From assembly GCF_000934605.2 (NCBI RefSeq), contig NZ_CP010897.2, positions 3,162,001 to 3,226,000 on the forward strand: a DNA stretch of 64,000 nucleotides, given 5' to 3'. A program made the position numbers and the translations under genes. The DNA comes from Pandoraea vervacti. GTDB lineage: Bacteria > Pseudomonadota > Gammaproteobacteria > Burkholderiales > Burkholderiaceae. Positions within the stretch are counted from its first letter, which is position 1; every line of letters starts with the position of its first letter. Below are positions 45,813 through 54,524 of this stretch, piece by piece. The notes under the pieces were generated by a model, which worked only from the letters and a program-made list of their open reading frames with translations, had not been told where the DNA came from and made no database searches.

Positions 45813-45843
45813 GTAATATATCGGGAACCTGTTTCCCTATTAC
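45813..45843. promoter_or_regulatory. Dyad-symmetric site in the MFS/LysR gap
   Basis: GTAATA...TATTAC outer arms and GGGAA...TTCCC inner arms, with centres offset by two bases, in a 130-base divergent gap. AT-rich; plausible LysR operator or promoter of both genes. Confidence 0.5.
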
Positions 45844-45913
45844 CGACATTTATTCCCACAATAAGGGACGTGTAAGACCGAATCTTTCACACGTTGTCTC
45901 ACAGGAATCCCAC

Positions 45914-46819
45914 ATGACGAACGAACTCGACGGCGTCGCGGTCTTCGTGCAGGTCGTCGAAGCGGGGAGCTTCACGCTTGCCGCCGAACGCCTGCACCTG
46001 ACGCGCTCTGCCATCGGCAAGGTGATTTCTCGCCTGGAAGCGCGACTGGGTGTGCGACTGCTGCATCGCACGACGCGCAGTCACACGCTGACCGAGGCGG
46101 GTCGCGTGTATTACGACCGCTGTGTGAGGGCATTGGCTGAACTGGACGCGGGTGCGGCGGAAGTGGAGAGCGGGCTGAGCGAGCCGCGTGGCAGATTACG
46201 CGTGAGTGTGCCGATTGCCTTCGGCCATCAATGCGTTGCGCCAGTGCTGTTCGGGCTCGCGCGTCAGCATCCGAAGCTGCAAATCGACATCTCGTTTTCC
46301 GACCGGGCCGTCGATCTTATCGAAGAGCATTTCGATCTCGCCGTGCGCATCGGCGATCTGCGCGATACCACGCGGCTGGAGGCACGACGTCTTGGCACGC
46401 AGCACCTGAGCATCGGTGCATCGGCCTCGTATCTCGCGCAGTACGGCAAGCCTGTTGCTCTCGAAGACTTCGCCGGTCACACGGGCATTTCCTATTCGCG
46501 CAACGGCACGGCGTCCGCATGGCAGGTGCTCGACGCCGATGGCAGCGAGCGAGAACTGCCAATCACGCGACAGTTGAGTCTGGACGACGTGCAGGCCATC
46601 GCCGACGCGGGCATCGCCGGTCTGGGACTCGTCTACCTGCCTTGCTGGTTGCTGGAGCGGCACATCGCAGCCGGTAAGCTGGTTGCCGTGCGCGACCTGT
46701 GCGGCCCGCGTCCGCTACCGATCCACGTGGTGTGGCCGAAGACGCCTTACCTGCCCTCGAAAACGCGCTGCGCCGTCAACGCCCTCATCGCTGACATTCC
46801 GAAGCTCAAGCTCGGCTGA
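45914..46819 (+). CDS. LysR family transcriptional regulator
   Basis: 301 residues. Winged helix-turn-helix (VFVQVVEAGSFTLAAERLHL ... SRLEARLG), then HRTTRSHTLTEAG and a binding domain. It is divergent from the MFS gene, with a dyad-symmetric site between. Confidence 0.9.
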   Translation: MTNELDGVAVFVQVVEAGSFTLAAERLHLTRSAIGKVISRLEARLGVRLLHRTTRSHTLTEAGRVYYDRCVRALAELDAGAAEVESGLSEPRGRLRVSVPIAFGHQCVAPVLFGLARQHPKLQIDISFSDRAVDLIEEHFDLAVRIGDLRDTTRLEARRLGTQHLSIGASASYLAQYGKPVALEDFAGHTGISYSRNGTASAWQVLDADGSERELPITRQLSLDDVQAIADAGIAGLGLVYLPCWLLERHIAAGKLVAVRDLCGPRPLPIHVVWPKTPYLPSKTRCAVNALIADIPKLKLG

Positions 46820-46891
46820 TCTGCGCCCGATAGCCATTGAGCGTCCGCCATACCATTGCAGCGATTCGCGTGAACTCGTTTAGTGTCGGGC

Positions 46892-46937
46892 GTGAGGACG
46901 ACTTCACCTGTTGACGAGACATTCCGGGACGGCCCGG
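46892..46937 (+). ncRNA. Guanidine-II (mini-ykkC) riboswitch
   Basis: Two short hairpins, each closed by G-C with an ACGR tetraloop: GTGAGG-ACGA-CTTCAC (46892-46907, one G-T pair) and CCGGG-ACGG-CCCGG (46924-46937), separated by 16 bases. This is the guanidine-II riboswitch signature. A ribosome site AGGAG (46946-46950) and ATG at 46957 follow at the expected distance. In characterised cases guanidine binding turns on SMR guanidinium exporters (Gdx/SugE). Here the exporter is truncated after about ten codons, so the switch appears orphaned. Confidence 0.85.
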
Positions 46938-46956
46938 CTCTTTCTAGGAGAACCGT

Positions 46957-46986
46957 ATGGCTTGGACCTATCTGATGCTCGCAGGC
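46957..46986 (+). pseudogene. 5' remnant of an SMR guanidinium exporter (gdx/sugE)
   Basis: Right after the riboswitch and AGGAG the frame begins MAWTYLMLAG, the start of SugE/Gdx-type SMR transporters. Family similarity stops after residue 10 and the frame becomes Arg/Pro-rich until a TGA at 47257-47259. I read this as a deletion that removed most of the gene and joined it to the tail of a TetR remnant on the opposite strand. Confidence 0.65.
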
Positions 46987-47062
46987 GATCACGTGTCGAC
47001 GTGCGCGCCTGCCAGCCCTGTCGTGCCTCCAAATGCTCGCGCAACTGACGTTCCCATCCGTG

Positions 47063-47364
47063 TCACCGGCCGCCTATCGCACCGGGCCATGCGGATAGTG
47101 CGACATCGGCCATGCGTTTTAGCATTGCCTTGCTCGCGCCATCGCAGGCTTGCGCCGACATGCCTTGCACGACTGCGCCGAAAAAGCGCGCCAAGGCTTC
47201 GGTGTCGGTATCGCTGGCCAGCTCGCCCTCGGCGACTGCACGATCGAAGCGCGCCCTGATCGTCTTCAACCCGAGATCCCGTCGCGCAGCCACCCATTGC
47301 GCGACAGACTCGCTCTTGTCGGCATGCTGGAGCACCGCTGTCGAAATCATGCAACCGCGCGGCC
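47063..47364 (-). pseudogene. TetR C-terminal remnant
   Basis: Minus-strand frame (RPRGCMISTAVLQHADKS ... RFDRAVAEGELASDTD ... LARFFGAVVQGMSAQACDGA) resembles the C-terminal ligand domain of TetR regulators of the kind found beside SDR genes. The helix-turn-helix half is missing; the frame breaks near 47364, where a plus-strand SDR remnant begins. Confidence 0.7.
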
Positions 47365-47369
47365 GCCCC

Positions 47370-47669
47370 GAGGCGCCGTTCTTCCTGATCCAGGCGGTCG
47401 CCGATCACATTCGGGACAACGGAAGGATCATCAATGTTTCGACGGGATTCACCCGGGTGGCGGCGCCGACCCATCCTGCCTATGCCGCATCGAAGGGGGC
47501 GCTCGAAACATTGACGCTGGCACTTGCCCCGGAATTCGGTGCGCGGGGCATCACGGTCAACGCCGTCATGCCCGGCGTGACGGAAACCGACATGAACGCC
47601 GCCTGGATAACGATTCCGCAAGCGCGCGCCGGTGCGCAAGCGATGTCGGTGTTCTCGCGCATCGGCGGG
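47370..47669 (+). pseudogene. SDR remnant (internal fragment)
   Basis: Frame EAPFFLIQAVADHIRDNGRI onward keeps the SDR active-site region (STGF ... AYAASKGAL with Tyr and Lys) and NAVMPGVTETDMN, but the N-terminal nucleotide-binding motif is absent and the end is lost where the AraC gene begins (47672). With the adjacent TetR remnant, this looks like one deletion spanning a divergent tetR-SDR promoter, plus another at the 3' end. Confidence 0.75.
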
Positions 47670-47671
47670 GA

Positions 47672-48598
47672 CTACGATGAGCGCCGCCCCACGCGACCGA
47701 ACGTCGAAATATCCCGCTTGGGCGGCGCACCGAACATGCGCGTGTACTCGCGATTGAACTGCGAGGCGCTTTCATAGCCGACACGCGCCGCCGCGCTCTG
47801 CACGTTGGCTTCGCCGGCCGCCATCAGACGCCTCGCTTCGAGCAGGCGAATCTGCTTCTGGTATTGCAGGGGCGTGACGCAGGTGAGCGCCTTGAACTTG
47901 TGATGAAACGCCGAGGGACTCAGCTTCGCGAATGCCGCCAGTTCCTCGATCCGGAATGGCTGCGCAAAACGTTCGCGCAAGACGTGCATCGCCTTGACAA
48001 CGCCCACATGCCGCTCGCCGCCGACGATCGCGTTTGCGATGCGTCCCCCGTGCGGACCGCTCAGTAGCCAATAGCAAATTTCGCGCATGAGAAGCGGGTA
48101 CAGCACCGGAACCGCGTCCGGCGTCTCCAGCAGTCGGATTGCGCGCGACGCGCAATCGATCAGCTCGCTTTCCAGCGGCATGACGAAAGCGCTTTCCGGC
48201 GCGTCGGTGTCGGCAGCGGGCGGTGAATCAAGCTGCGCGAGGACTTCGCGCGTCGCCGCCTGATCGAGTTCGATCACGATGCTCAGATACGGTCGATCGG
48301 CGCTGCCTTCGATCACCTGGCTCGCCCCCGGCATTTCGAGGTTGACGACCAGCGCCTCACCCGCCCGGTAGACGAGTTTGTGAGCGCCGAATGCGGTCCA
48401 TTTGGCGCCCTGAACGACGATACACAACGCGGGTTTGTGTATCAGTTGGGTCGGATGCCGATGGCACTGAGCGCGCAGAACGACCAGCCCGTCCGCGATC
48501 GTGTAGAACGGGCTCTCGCCAGATTGGCGAGCGGTGTAGCGGTTGACTGCGTCGACCAGTGTGGCCATCGACGTCGCGTGTTCAGCTCGGGTATCCAT
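47672..48598 (-). CDS. AraC family transcriptional regulator
   Basis: 308 residues. An N-terminal AraC_N-type cupin (to ~180) is followed by two helix-turn-helix motifs (IEELAAFAKLSPSAFHHKFK; VQSAAARVGYESASQFNREY). The ATG at 48598 gives MDTRAEHATS. Its 3' end abuts the SDR remnant. It is divergent from the SDR gene at 48716, which it probably controls. Confidence 0.9.
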   Translation of the reverse strand: MDTRAEHATSMATLVDAVNRYTARQSGESPFYTIADGLVVLRAQCHRHPTQLIHKPALCIVVQGAKWTAFGAHKLVYRAGEALVVNLEMPGASQVIEGSADRPYLSIVIELDQAATREVLAQLDSPPAADTDAPESAFVMPLESELIDCASRAIRLLETPDAVPVLYPLLMREICYWLLSGPHGGRIANAIVGGERHVGVVKAMHVLRERFAQPFRIEELAAFAKLSPSAFHHKFKALTCVTPLQYQKQIRLLEARRLMAAGEANVQSAAARVGYESASQFNREYTRMFGAPPKRDISTFGRVGRRSS

Positions 48599-48715
48599 GT
48601 CGCGCAAGCTACCGGAAAAAGCAGGATCGGGCAATAAACAGGATAGTTTCGGCATAGGCGTGGCGCGCCTGCCGCTCTACGCTAAGGGTTCCGTATCCAT
48701 TTCCCGGAACCCCCC

Positions 48716-49495
48716 ATGACTGACACGATCTACACGACATCCCCCAACCCCGTCGCACTGGTAACCGGAGGAAGCCGCGGCCTCGGACGCAGTACCGTAC
48801 AGAGCCTGGCCTGGCGAGGCATCCGCAGCATCTTCACTTACCACTCGAACCGTGCGCAAGCCGATGAGGTGGTCGCCGAGGTCGCGGCCAACGGCGCTCA
48901 GGCCATCGCCTTGCCACTCGATGTCGGCAACGTCTCCACCTTTGAAGCCTTCTCCGCCGAGGTGCGCGCGGCGCTGTCGTCGCTCGGTACCGACAAGCTG
49001 GATTTCCTCGTCAACAACGCGGGGATCTCGCATCACAACGCGATAGCAACGACTACCGAGCAGGAGCTGGATAGTCTCTACAACGTCCATTTCAAGGGCG
49101 TATTCTTCCTCACGCAGACCCTCCTGCCGATCTTGCGCGACGGCGGCCGCATCGTGAACATCTCGTCGGGGCTTACGCGCATCACCCTTCCCAACAGTGC
49201 GCCGTACGCGAGCATGAAGGGCGCCGTGGAAGTGCTCACGCGCTATCTGGCCGTCGAACTGGGCAAACGCGGCATCGCGGCGAATACGGTGGCGCCGGGG
49301 GCGATCCAGACGGATTTCAGCGGCGGTGCGGTTCGCGACAACCCGGAACTCAACCGCTTCGTCGCGAGCAATACGGCGCTGGGCAGAGCGGGACTGCCCG
49401 ACGACATCGGGCCGCTGATTGCATCGCTACTGGCCGAAGACAATCGCTGGATCAATGCGCAGCGCATCGAGGCCTCGGGCGGGATGTTCCTCTAG
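48716..49495 (+). CDS. SDR family oxidoreductase
   Basis: 259 residues. TGGSRGLGRSTV near residue 17, VNNAGIS near 98, catalytic Ser in NISSGLTR and YASMKGA with Tyr and Lys near 165-170. Divergent from the AraC gene at 47672-48598. Substrate unknown. Confidence 0.9.
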   Translation: MTDTIYTTSPNPVALVTGGSRGLGRSTVQSLAWRGIRSIFTYHSNRAQADEVVAEVAANGAQAIALPLDVGNVSTFEAFSAEVRAALSSLGTDKLDFLVNNAGISHHNAIATTTEQELDSLYNVHFKGVFFLTQTLLPILRDGGRIVNISSGLTRITLPNSAPYASMKGAVEVLTRYLAVELGKRGIAANTVAPGAIQTDFSGGAVRDNPELNRFVASNTALGRAGLPDDIGPLIASLLAEDNRWINAQRIEASGGMFL

Positions 49496-49532
49496 GGCCC
49501 GCCAAGGCATGCCGTCCGGTCTGCCTGCGAGC

Positions 49533-49955
49533 TCACGAGTCCTGTCGCTGCGCCTCGTCGAACGCGCGTCGGCAGGCTTCCAGCCGCGGCCAGTTGTCTC
49601 GTATCCACGCCGTGAAGCCCGCCAACGCGGGGAGCAGGCTGTCACCCATTTCCGTGAGTTCGTACTCGACGCGTGGCGGGACTTCTGCAAAGCAGTGCCG
49701 GGTCAGCAACCCATCCCGTTCGAGATTGCGCAGCGTGAGCGTGAGCATGCGCTGCGTAATCCCTTCGATACCGCGTTTGAGTTCGGAAAAACGCAGACGG
49801 TGCCCTTCGGCGATGGCAAGGTGAGACACGACAAGAATCGTCCATTTGTCACCGAGTCGGGCAAGCACGTCATGCGGTGCGCATGGCCGGAATTTCGGCC
49901 CCGCTTCCGTTTGTTCGTAAGGTCGACCGTGAATGGTGCGTTGCATTCGTATCAT
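49533..49955 (-). CDS. HxlR family transcriptional regulator
   Basis: About 140 residues with the HxlR winged helix (LARLGDKWTILVVSHLAIAE ... RFSELKRGIEGITQRMLT). The ATG at 49955 is used; 49946 is an alternative and 49967 is a TTG. It is divergent from the NmrA-like gene at 50048. Confidence 0.85.
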   Translation of the reverse strand: MIRMQRTIHGRPYEQTEAGPKFRPCAPHDVLARLGDKWTILVVSHLAIAEGHRLRFSELKRGIEGITQRMLTLTLRNLERDGLLTRHCFAEVPPRVEYELTEMGDSLLPALAGFTAWIRDNWPRLEACRRAFDEAQRQDS

Positions 49956-50047
49956 GCTTGTGCCCAAGGTTAATCAATGTGCCGTCTTCCGGCGGATGCT
50001 ACCGGAGTTTAAATTAGCGGCTCATCACCATGCACGTGAGGGCATAC

Positions 50048-50965
50048 ATGTCGGACCCCAAAAAACCTGTTCTTGTCTTTGGTGCTACCGGTCAACAGGG
50101 CGGCTCGGTCGCCGCTGCGCTGCTCAAGGCGGATTGGCCATTGCGCGTGCTGGTGCGAGATCCTGCTTCCGAGAAAGCCATCGCACTGCGCAACGCCGGC
50201 GCGCAACTCGTTCAGGGTACCTACGCCGACACCGACGCCATCCGCGCGGCCATGGGCGGCGTGCACGGGGTATTCAGCGTGCAGCAGTCGTCGCCGAGCG
50301 GGGAGTTGACGGACAAAGACGAGGTTCGTTTCGGTATCTCGATCGCAGACATGGCGGTGGAATGCGGCGTCAGCCACCTGGTCTACAGCTCGGGAGCGGC
50401 GGTCGGCGACAAGCCTACCGGCGTTGGCCATTTCGACAGCAAGATGCGCATCGAAGCGCACATTCGGTCTTTGCCGATCATGGCGACCATCGTTCGCCCC
50501 GTGACCTTCATGGAGACGCTGGCCATGCCCGGACTCGGGCTCAACGAGGGGCGATTCAATTTTTTCCTGCATCCGAGGCAGGCAATGCAATTGCTGGCGG
50601 TCGAGGATATCGGCAAGTTCGTCGAACCGGTGTTCGCCGCGGCGCACCGTTTCGGTGGACAGACCTTTGAAATCGCCGGCGACACGGTGACCGGCGAGTC
50701 GCTCGAGACGTTGCTCAGCGAGGCGGCGGGGCGCAGGATCGCCTACGCCCGCTTCACCGAGGAGACGCTTGCCGCGAGCCCCTTCCTGAACAAACTCACT
50801 GCGCTGGTCAATGAAGGGCCACTCGCCGGGAATGCGGATCTCGGCATGCTGCGCGCGATCCATCCTTCGATGCTGTCCGTTCGCGAGTGGCTCGCAGGCC
50901 CCGGCCGAGCGTCGTTCGCCCGTGCGCTCGGCGCGAACGGTACGTGGGCCTATGATCGGGGTTGA
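50048..50965 (+). CDS. NmrA-like NAD(P)-binding protein
   Basis: 305 residues of the atypical-SDR/NmrA group: VFGATGQQGGSVAAAL near residue 10, YSSGAAVGD near 115, then LLAVEDIGKFVEPVF. Such proteins sense NADP(H) or reduce small substrates. The ATG at 50048 has GAGGG upstream; 50030 would add six residues. Confidence 0.85.
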   Translation: MSDPKKPVLVFGATGQQGGSVAAALLKADWPLRVLVRDPASEKAIALRNAGAQLVQGTYADTDAIRAAMGGVHGVFSVQQSSPSGELTDKDEVRFGISIADMAVECGVSHLVYSSGAAVGDKPTGVGHFDSKMRIEAHIRSLPIMATIVRPVTFMETLAMPGLGLNEGRFNFFLHPRQAMQLLAVEDIGKFVEPVFAAAHRFGGQTFEIAGDTVTGESLETLLSEAAGRRIAYARFTEETLAASPFLNKLTALVNEGPLAGNADLGMLRAIHPSMLSVREWLAGPGRASFARALGANGTWAYDRG

Positions 50966-50967
50966 GC

Positions 50968-50998
50968 GCCGCCTCCGCTTTCGCGCGGCGGCTTTTTT
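50968..50998 (+). terminator. Intrinsic terminator after the NmrA-like gene
   Basis: GCCGCC ... GGCGGC stem followed by TTTTTT. Confidence 0.85.
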
Positions 50999-51037
50999 CG
51001 CACACGACAAATCGAATCCAAGTCGAATGCACGTAGC

Positions 51038-51403
51038 TCAGCCGTCTGACGCGGCCCCCAGCGACAGCGTCGTCTCCTCGATTCTGCGAAACCGTCCGTC
51101 GGCGTCGCGCTCGGCGAACATGAAGACTTCCTGAACGATTTTCTGTCCGTCGTGTGTGAGCAGGTCGATGATGTGGCGCTCCGCATATCGCTCGCCATCG
51201 GAGAACTCGTCCAGCACGGTCACGCACGCGTGCGCGACGCGTCGTCGGAACTGGTCGATGTTGGCGACAAACGCATCGAAATCGCTCCACTCACCGTTTG
51301 TGCGTTGTCGAAACGACGGCGCGAAGTGTCGCCCGACGGCGTCTCGCGTCGTCAAATGCGGCTGGTTGAACAGGTCGTTGACGACCGCTTGCATGAGGGC
51401 CAT
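51038..51403 (-). CDS. Nuclear transport factor 2 family protein (SnoaL-like)
   Basis: About 121 residues; the fold is indicated by DAVGRHFAPSFRQRTNGEWSD and AERHIIDLLTHDGQKIVQEV. The ATG at 51403 has GGGA upstream; a GTG at 51457 would add 18 residues. It lies 101 bases beyond the oxidoreductase gene that ends at 51505 and may be cotranscribed with it. Confidence 0.75.
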   Translation of the reverse strand: MALMQAVVNDLFNQPHLTTRDAVGRHFAPSFRQRTNGEWSDFDAFVANIDQFRRRVAHACVTVLDEFSDGERYAERHIIDLLTHDGQKIVQEVFMFAERDADGRFRRIEETTLSLGAASDG

Positions 51404-51504
51404 ATGAGTTTCCCGGTTGCGTCGCGCGTCCTCGGCGGCGAACGTCGGCGCGCACACGTTTCTGACTTGGCGGATGGAAACGACGGTTTGGGTAGCAACC
51501 CCGT

Positions 51505-52524
51505 CTATCGAACCTTGAGGACGAGCTTGCCCTGAATATGACCCCGGCTCGCCCGCTCGTGCGCCACGTGAGCCTCTGCCAGCGCGTAAGTGCTGTCGAT
51601 CACGACGCGAATCGTTCCGGCGTCCAGCAAACCGGCAAGCATTTCGAGCTGTGCGCCACTGGATCGCACCTGCGTTGCCGACACCGTAACACCCGCCTTT
51701 TCGGCCGCTTCGGCATCGGAGAACCCCAGAGGGAACACCGGAAAAAGCGCGCCGCCCCGACGCAGGGTCGGAATGAACCGACCGGCGCCGGGCCCGCCCA
51801 CCGAATCGACAACGAGATCAACATCGCGAATCGACGTTTCGGGCGCCGTCTTTGTGTAGTCCAGCACTTCGTCCGCACCGAGCTCACGCAGCATTGCCTC
51901 ATGCCTGCCGGACGCCACGGCGATCACTCGGGCCCCTTTCCATTTGGCCAGTTGCACCGCGAAATGCCCGACGCCGCCCGCGGCCCCATTCACCAGCACC
52001 GTCCTGCCTTCGAGCGGCACCGGTACATGCCGATGCGGCTGTAACGGATTCGGTTCGTCGTGCCCGAGATCGACCAGGAACTGCCAAGCCGTGAGCAAGG
52101 ACATCGGCGCTCCGGCCGCATGCACATGGTCGATGCCACGAGGTTTGCGCGCGAGCTCCGACACCGGCACGACGACGTACTCGGCATACGCCCGACTGTC
52201 GCCCGCCATACCACTGGGGAACCGCACCATCGAATAGACTTCGTCGCCGACAGCGAAGGCTTTGACGTCATCGGCGGCCGATGCGACGACCCCCGAAATA
52301 TCGGTCCCCAGGATCAGTGGAAACGACAACTGCGGCCGCCACTCCGGAGGCAGCATCTTGTACCCCTCGCGAAGATACCCATCGGGAGGATTGATGCCCA
52401 CCGCGTGAACCCGCACGAGAACTTCGCCGGACTTCGGCACCGGAATCGGCGCGGTTTCATACCGCAGCACCTCGGGGCCACCAAAGGCATGTTGCCTAAC
52501 GGCCTTCATCGTATCGATGGGCAT
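51505..52524 (-). CDS. NADP-dependent medium-chain alcohol dehydrogenase / quinone oxidoreductase
   Basis: 339 residues of the MDR superfamily: GTDISGVVASAADDV, then NGAAGGVGHFAVQLAKWKGA (nucleotide motif) near residue 195. No structural zinc cysteine cluster is evident, as expected for quinone oxidoreductase-type enzymes. The ATG at 52524 has AGAGGAAAG upstream. It is divergent from the TetR gene at 52636 across a strong operator. Confidence 0.88.
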   Translation of the reverse strand: MPIDTMKAVRQHAFGGPEVLRYETAPIPVPKSGEVLVRVHAVGINPPDGYLREGYKMLPPEWRPQLSFPLILGTDISGVVASAADDVKAFAVGDEVYSMVRFPSGMAGDSRAYAEYVVVPVSELARKPRGIDHVHAAGAPMSLLTAWQFLVDLGHDEPNPLQPHRHVPVPLEGRTVLVNGAAGGVGHFAVQLAKWKGARVIAVASGRHEAMLRELGADEVLDYTKTAPETSIRDVDLVVDSVGGPGAGRFIPTLRRGGALFPVFPLGFSDAEAAEKAGVTVSATQVRSSGAQLEMLAGLLDAGTIRVVIDSTYALAEAHVAHERASRGHIQGKLVLKVR

Positions 52525-52557
52525 GACTTTCCTCTTTCGCAGAAATGCTTTAACGTG

Positions 52558-52597
52558 AACGGAGCACTGCTCCAAATATATGGAGCAGTGCTCCGTT
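52558..52597. promoter_or_regulatory. 40-bp perfect palindrome (two GGAGCANTGCTCC sites), TetR operator
   Basis: AACGGAGCACTGCTCCAAAT and its mirror. The half sites GGAGCACTGCTCC (52561-52573) and GGAGCAGTGCTCC (52582-52594) are each palindromic, and the whole is a perfect dyad from 52558 to 52597. It lies in the 111-base gap between the divergent oxidoreductase and TetR genes. Confidence 0.8.
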
Positions 52598-52635
52598 TGT
52601 CAAGGACACTTTCAAGAACACTTCCAAGAACATTT

Positions 52636-53190
52636 ATGCGAGCCGATGCTCAGAAGAACTACGACCAATTGCTGTCGACGGCGCGGGAAGTCTTTGCCGA
52701 TCAGGGCGCGGAAGCGTCATTGCGCGATATCGCGCGACGAGCCGGAGTGGGCTTGGGCACGCTCTACCGCCATTTTCCGACGCGTGAGGCGTTGTTGGAG
52801 GCGTTGCTGGCGTCGAGTTTCGACGCGTTGGCTGCGAGGGCGAGACACCTCGAGACGTCAGATGCCGCTGACCATGCCCTGCTGTCATGGCTGCAGGAGA
52901 CCATCGCTTTCACCCATGCGCACCGCGGCATCATCGCACCGATGATGGCCGCGATCGAAGACCCCGAGTCCGCGCTTCATGCGTCGTGCATCAAGCTAAG
53001 AGCCGCAGGGGCGTCGCTTCTCGCCCATGCACAAAGGCAAGGCGTGGCGCGAAGCGACCTCGATGGCGCCGAACTGTTCGATCTGATCGCGGCGCTCGCC
53101 TGGCTTCGCGAACAACCGTCGCACGCCTCTCGTGCCGATCGGATCATGCGCGTGATTGCCGACGCAATTCTGGCGAACGCCCCTCGGTAA
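52636..53190 (+). CDS. TetR/AcrR family transcriptional regulator
   Basis: 184 residues. Helix-turn-helix (LSTAREVFADQGAEASLRDI ... GVGLGTLYRHFPTREALLEA). The ATG at 52636 is used; larger open frames upstream include the operator. It is divergent from the MDR oxidoreductase; a 40-bp palindrome lies between. Confidence 0.92.
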   Translation: MRADAQKNYDQLLSTAREVFADQGAEASLRDIARRAGVGLGTLYRHFPTREALLEALLASSFDALAARARHLETSDAADHALLSWLQETIAFTHAHRGIIAPMMAAIEDPESALHASCIKLRAAGASLLAHAQRQGVARSDLDGAELFDLIAALAWLREQPSHASRADRIMRVIADAILANAPR

Positions 53191-53305
53191 GAACGGCTGA
53201 ACGGACGTTGTCCGACGCCAGCCACGCCATGTCCGCCATGCGCATGGGCCGTTCCGACAGGTCCTGCCGACGCCGCCTAGAGGGCCGATGGCGGCCTGCG
53301 GCGCA

Positions 53306-54241
53306 TCACCCCAGCCGCGAGCGCAGGTACGCCTGCACATCGACGGTGGAAAGACCTTCGCGCGCATTGTATGTGGTGGACTTGTCCCACCACATGCCGT
53401 CTCCGGCGGCAAACGCCGCGCGATAACGCGTCATGACGTCGCCGGGCGCAGCGCTCAGGTCCGCGCGCAGCTTTTCGAGGCTCCACGCCGTCTTCTCAAA
53501 CGTGCGGCCGGTGACCCGCTCCACCACCTCGGCCAGCCGACCATAAGAGAGGGTGTCGCCTGCGACATACACGACTTCGTCGACGATGCGCGGTTCGGCG
53601 AGCAGGATATGCGTGGTGAGCTTGCCGACGTCCTCGGGTGTCGTCACAGTCACCTTAGTCTCCCAACTGCCCAGCCCATGAATCGTGCCATGGTCAAGAT
53701 TGACCACGTCGAACGCCGGCTCGAACAGGAAGCTGGTAAACATCCCCGTCGACACAATGACCCACTCGGTCTTCGATTGCGCACGAAGCAACTGACGCAC
53801 TTCGTACTGTTCGTCGAACACAGGCTGTCCGCTGCCGCGACCGACCACGTCATAGTCGACGCCGAACTGCCATGGGAAATAGCGCTCGACGCCCGCGTCC
53901 AGGGCCGCCCGGGTGATTTTCAGTTGCGTGCCGGGGCCAGCCACGAATCCCGTGCAATTGACGACCGTCCGGAATCGTCTGAACAGGTCCGTCAGCGCCT
54001 CGCCCTCGGCCGCCAGGTCGAAGGCGACGATCTCCACACCGAGTTGACGAAGCGCCGACAGGTTCTCGCTATCCTGTGACGACGGTGCGTCGATCATCTG
54101 CGGCGAGACCAATACCGTAATCGGCGTTTTGGGGGGGTGCCGTCGCGAACGTGCGGGTACAAGAGCGCGCAGCACCGCCATGCCGAGTTGGCCCGCCCCG
54201 AGGACGATCATGTTTTCAATGTTGACCTTTGTGTCGTTCAT
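53306..54241 (-). CDS. NmrA-like / aromatic alcohol reductase-like protein
   Basis: 311 residues with an N-terminal Rossmann motif VLGAGQLGMAVLRAL near residue 13 and a PCBER/isoflavone-reductase-like layout (NCTGFVAGPG, FPWQFGVDYD, TTPEDVGKL). The ATG at 54241 has AAGGAA upstream. It is divergent from the LysR gene at 54525. Confidence 0.8.
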   Translation of the reverse strand: MNDTKVNIENMIVLGAGQLGMAVLRALVPARSRRHPPKTPITVLVSPQMIDAPSSQDSENLSALRQLGVEIVAFDLAAEGEALTDLFRRFRTVVNCTGFVAGPGTQLKITRAALDAGVERYFPWQFGVDYDVVGRGSGQPVFDEQYEVRQLLRAQSKTEWVIVSTGMFTSFLFEPAFDVVNLDHGTIHGLGSWETKVTVTTPEDVGKLTTHILLAEPRIVDEVVYVAGDTLSYGRLAEVVERVTGRTFEKTAWSLEKLRADLSAAPGDVMTRYRAAFAAGDGMWWDKSTTYNAREGLSTVDVQAYLRSRLG

Positions 54242-54447
54242 CGTGAAATTCCTTGTTTGATAATCTTTGTCATGCGTTCGTGAAGTGGATCGACGCGCTG
54301 GCGCACTGCGTTGCGCAGGATCGGCCGGAGACGTCCTTATGGTGGCGTCATTCGGTCGCCGCGATAAGACCGCAAGCGCGGTTTTCAGAATTCACGATTG
54401 ACGAATTGTCTGGACGGTTGGACAAACGTCGGAGAACATCGCTGGCG

Positions 54448-54471
54448 CCGGTATGCCGGTATGCCGGTATG
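54448..54471. repeat. 8-bp tandem repeat (CCGGTATG x3) upstream of a LysR gene
   Basis: Three exact copies 54 bases before the LysR start, in a 283-base gap. An eight-base unit can vary in number and change promoter spacing. Confidence 0.8.
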
Positions 54472-54524
54472 CCCGATATGTCGATATCGAGCGCAGGCGC
54501 CGGAAAACAGGGAGAGTGAGCGTG

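Noticed and set aside
46957..47259. Intact 100-residue protein after the riboswitch
   Set aside because: Only the first ten residues look like a known family; the rest is low-complexity Arg/Pro sequence consistent with a broken gene.
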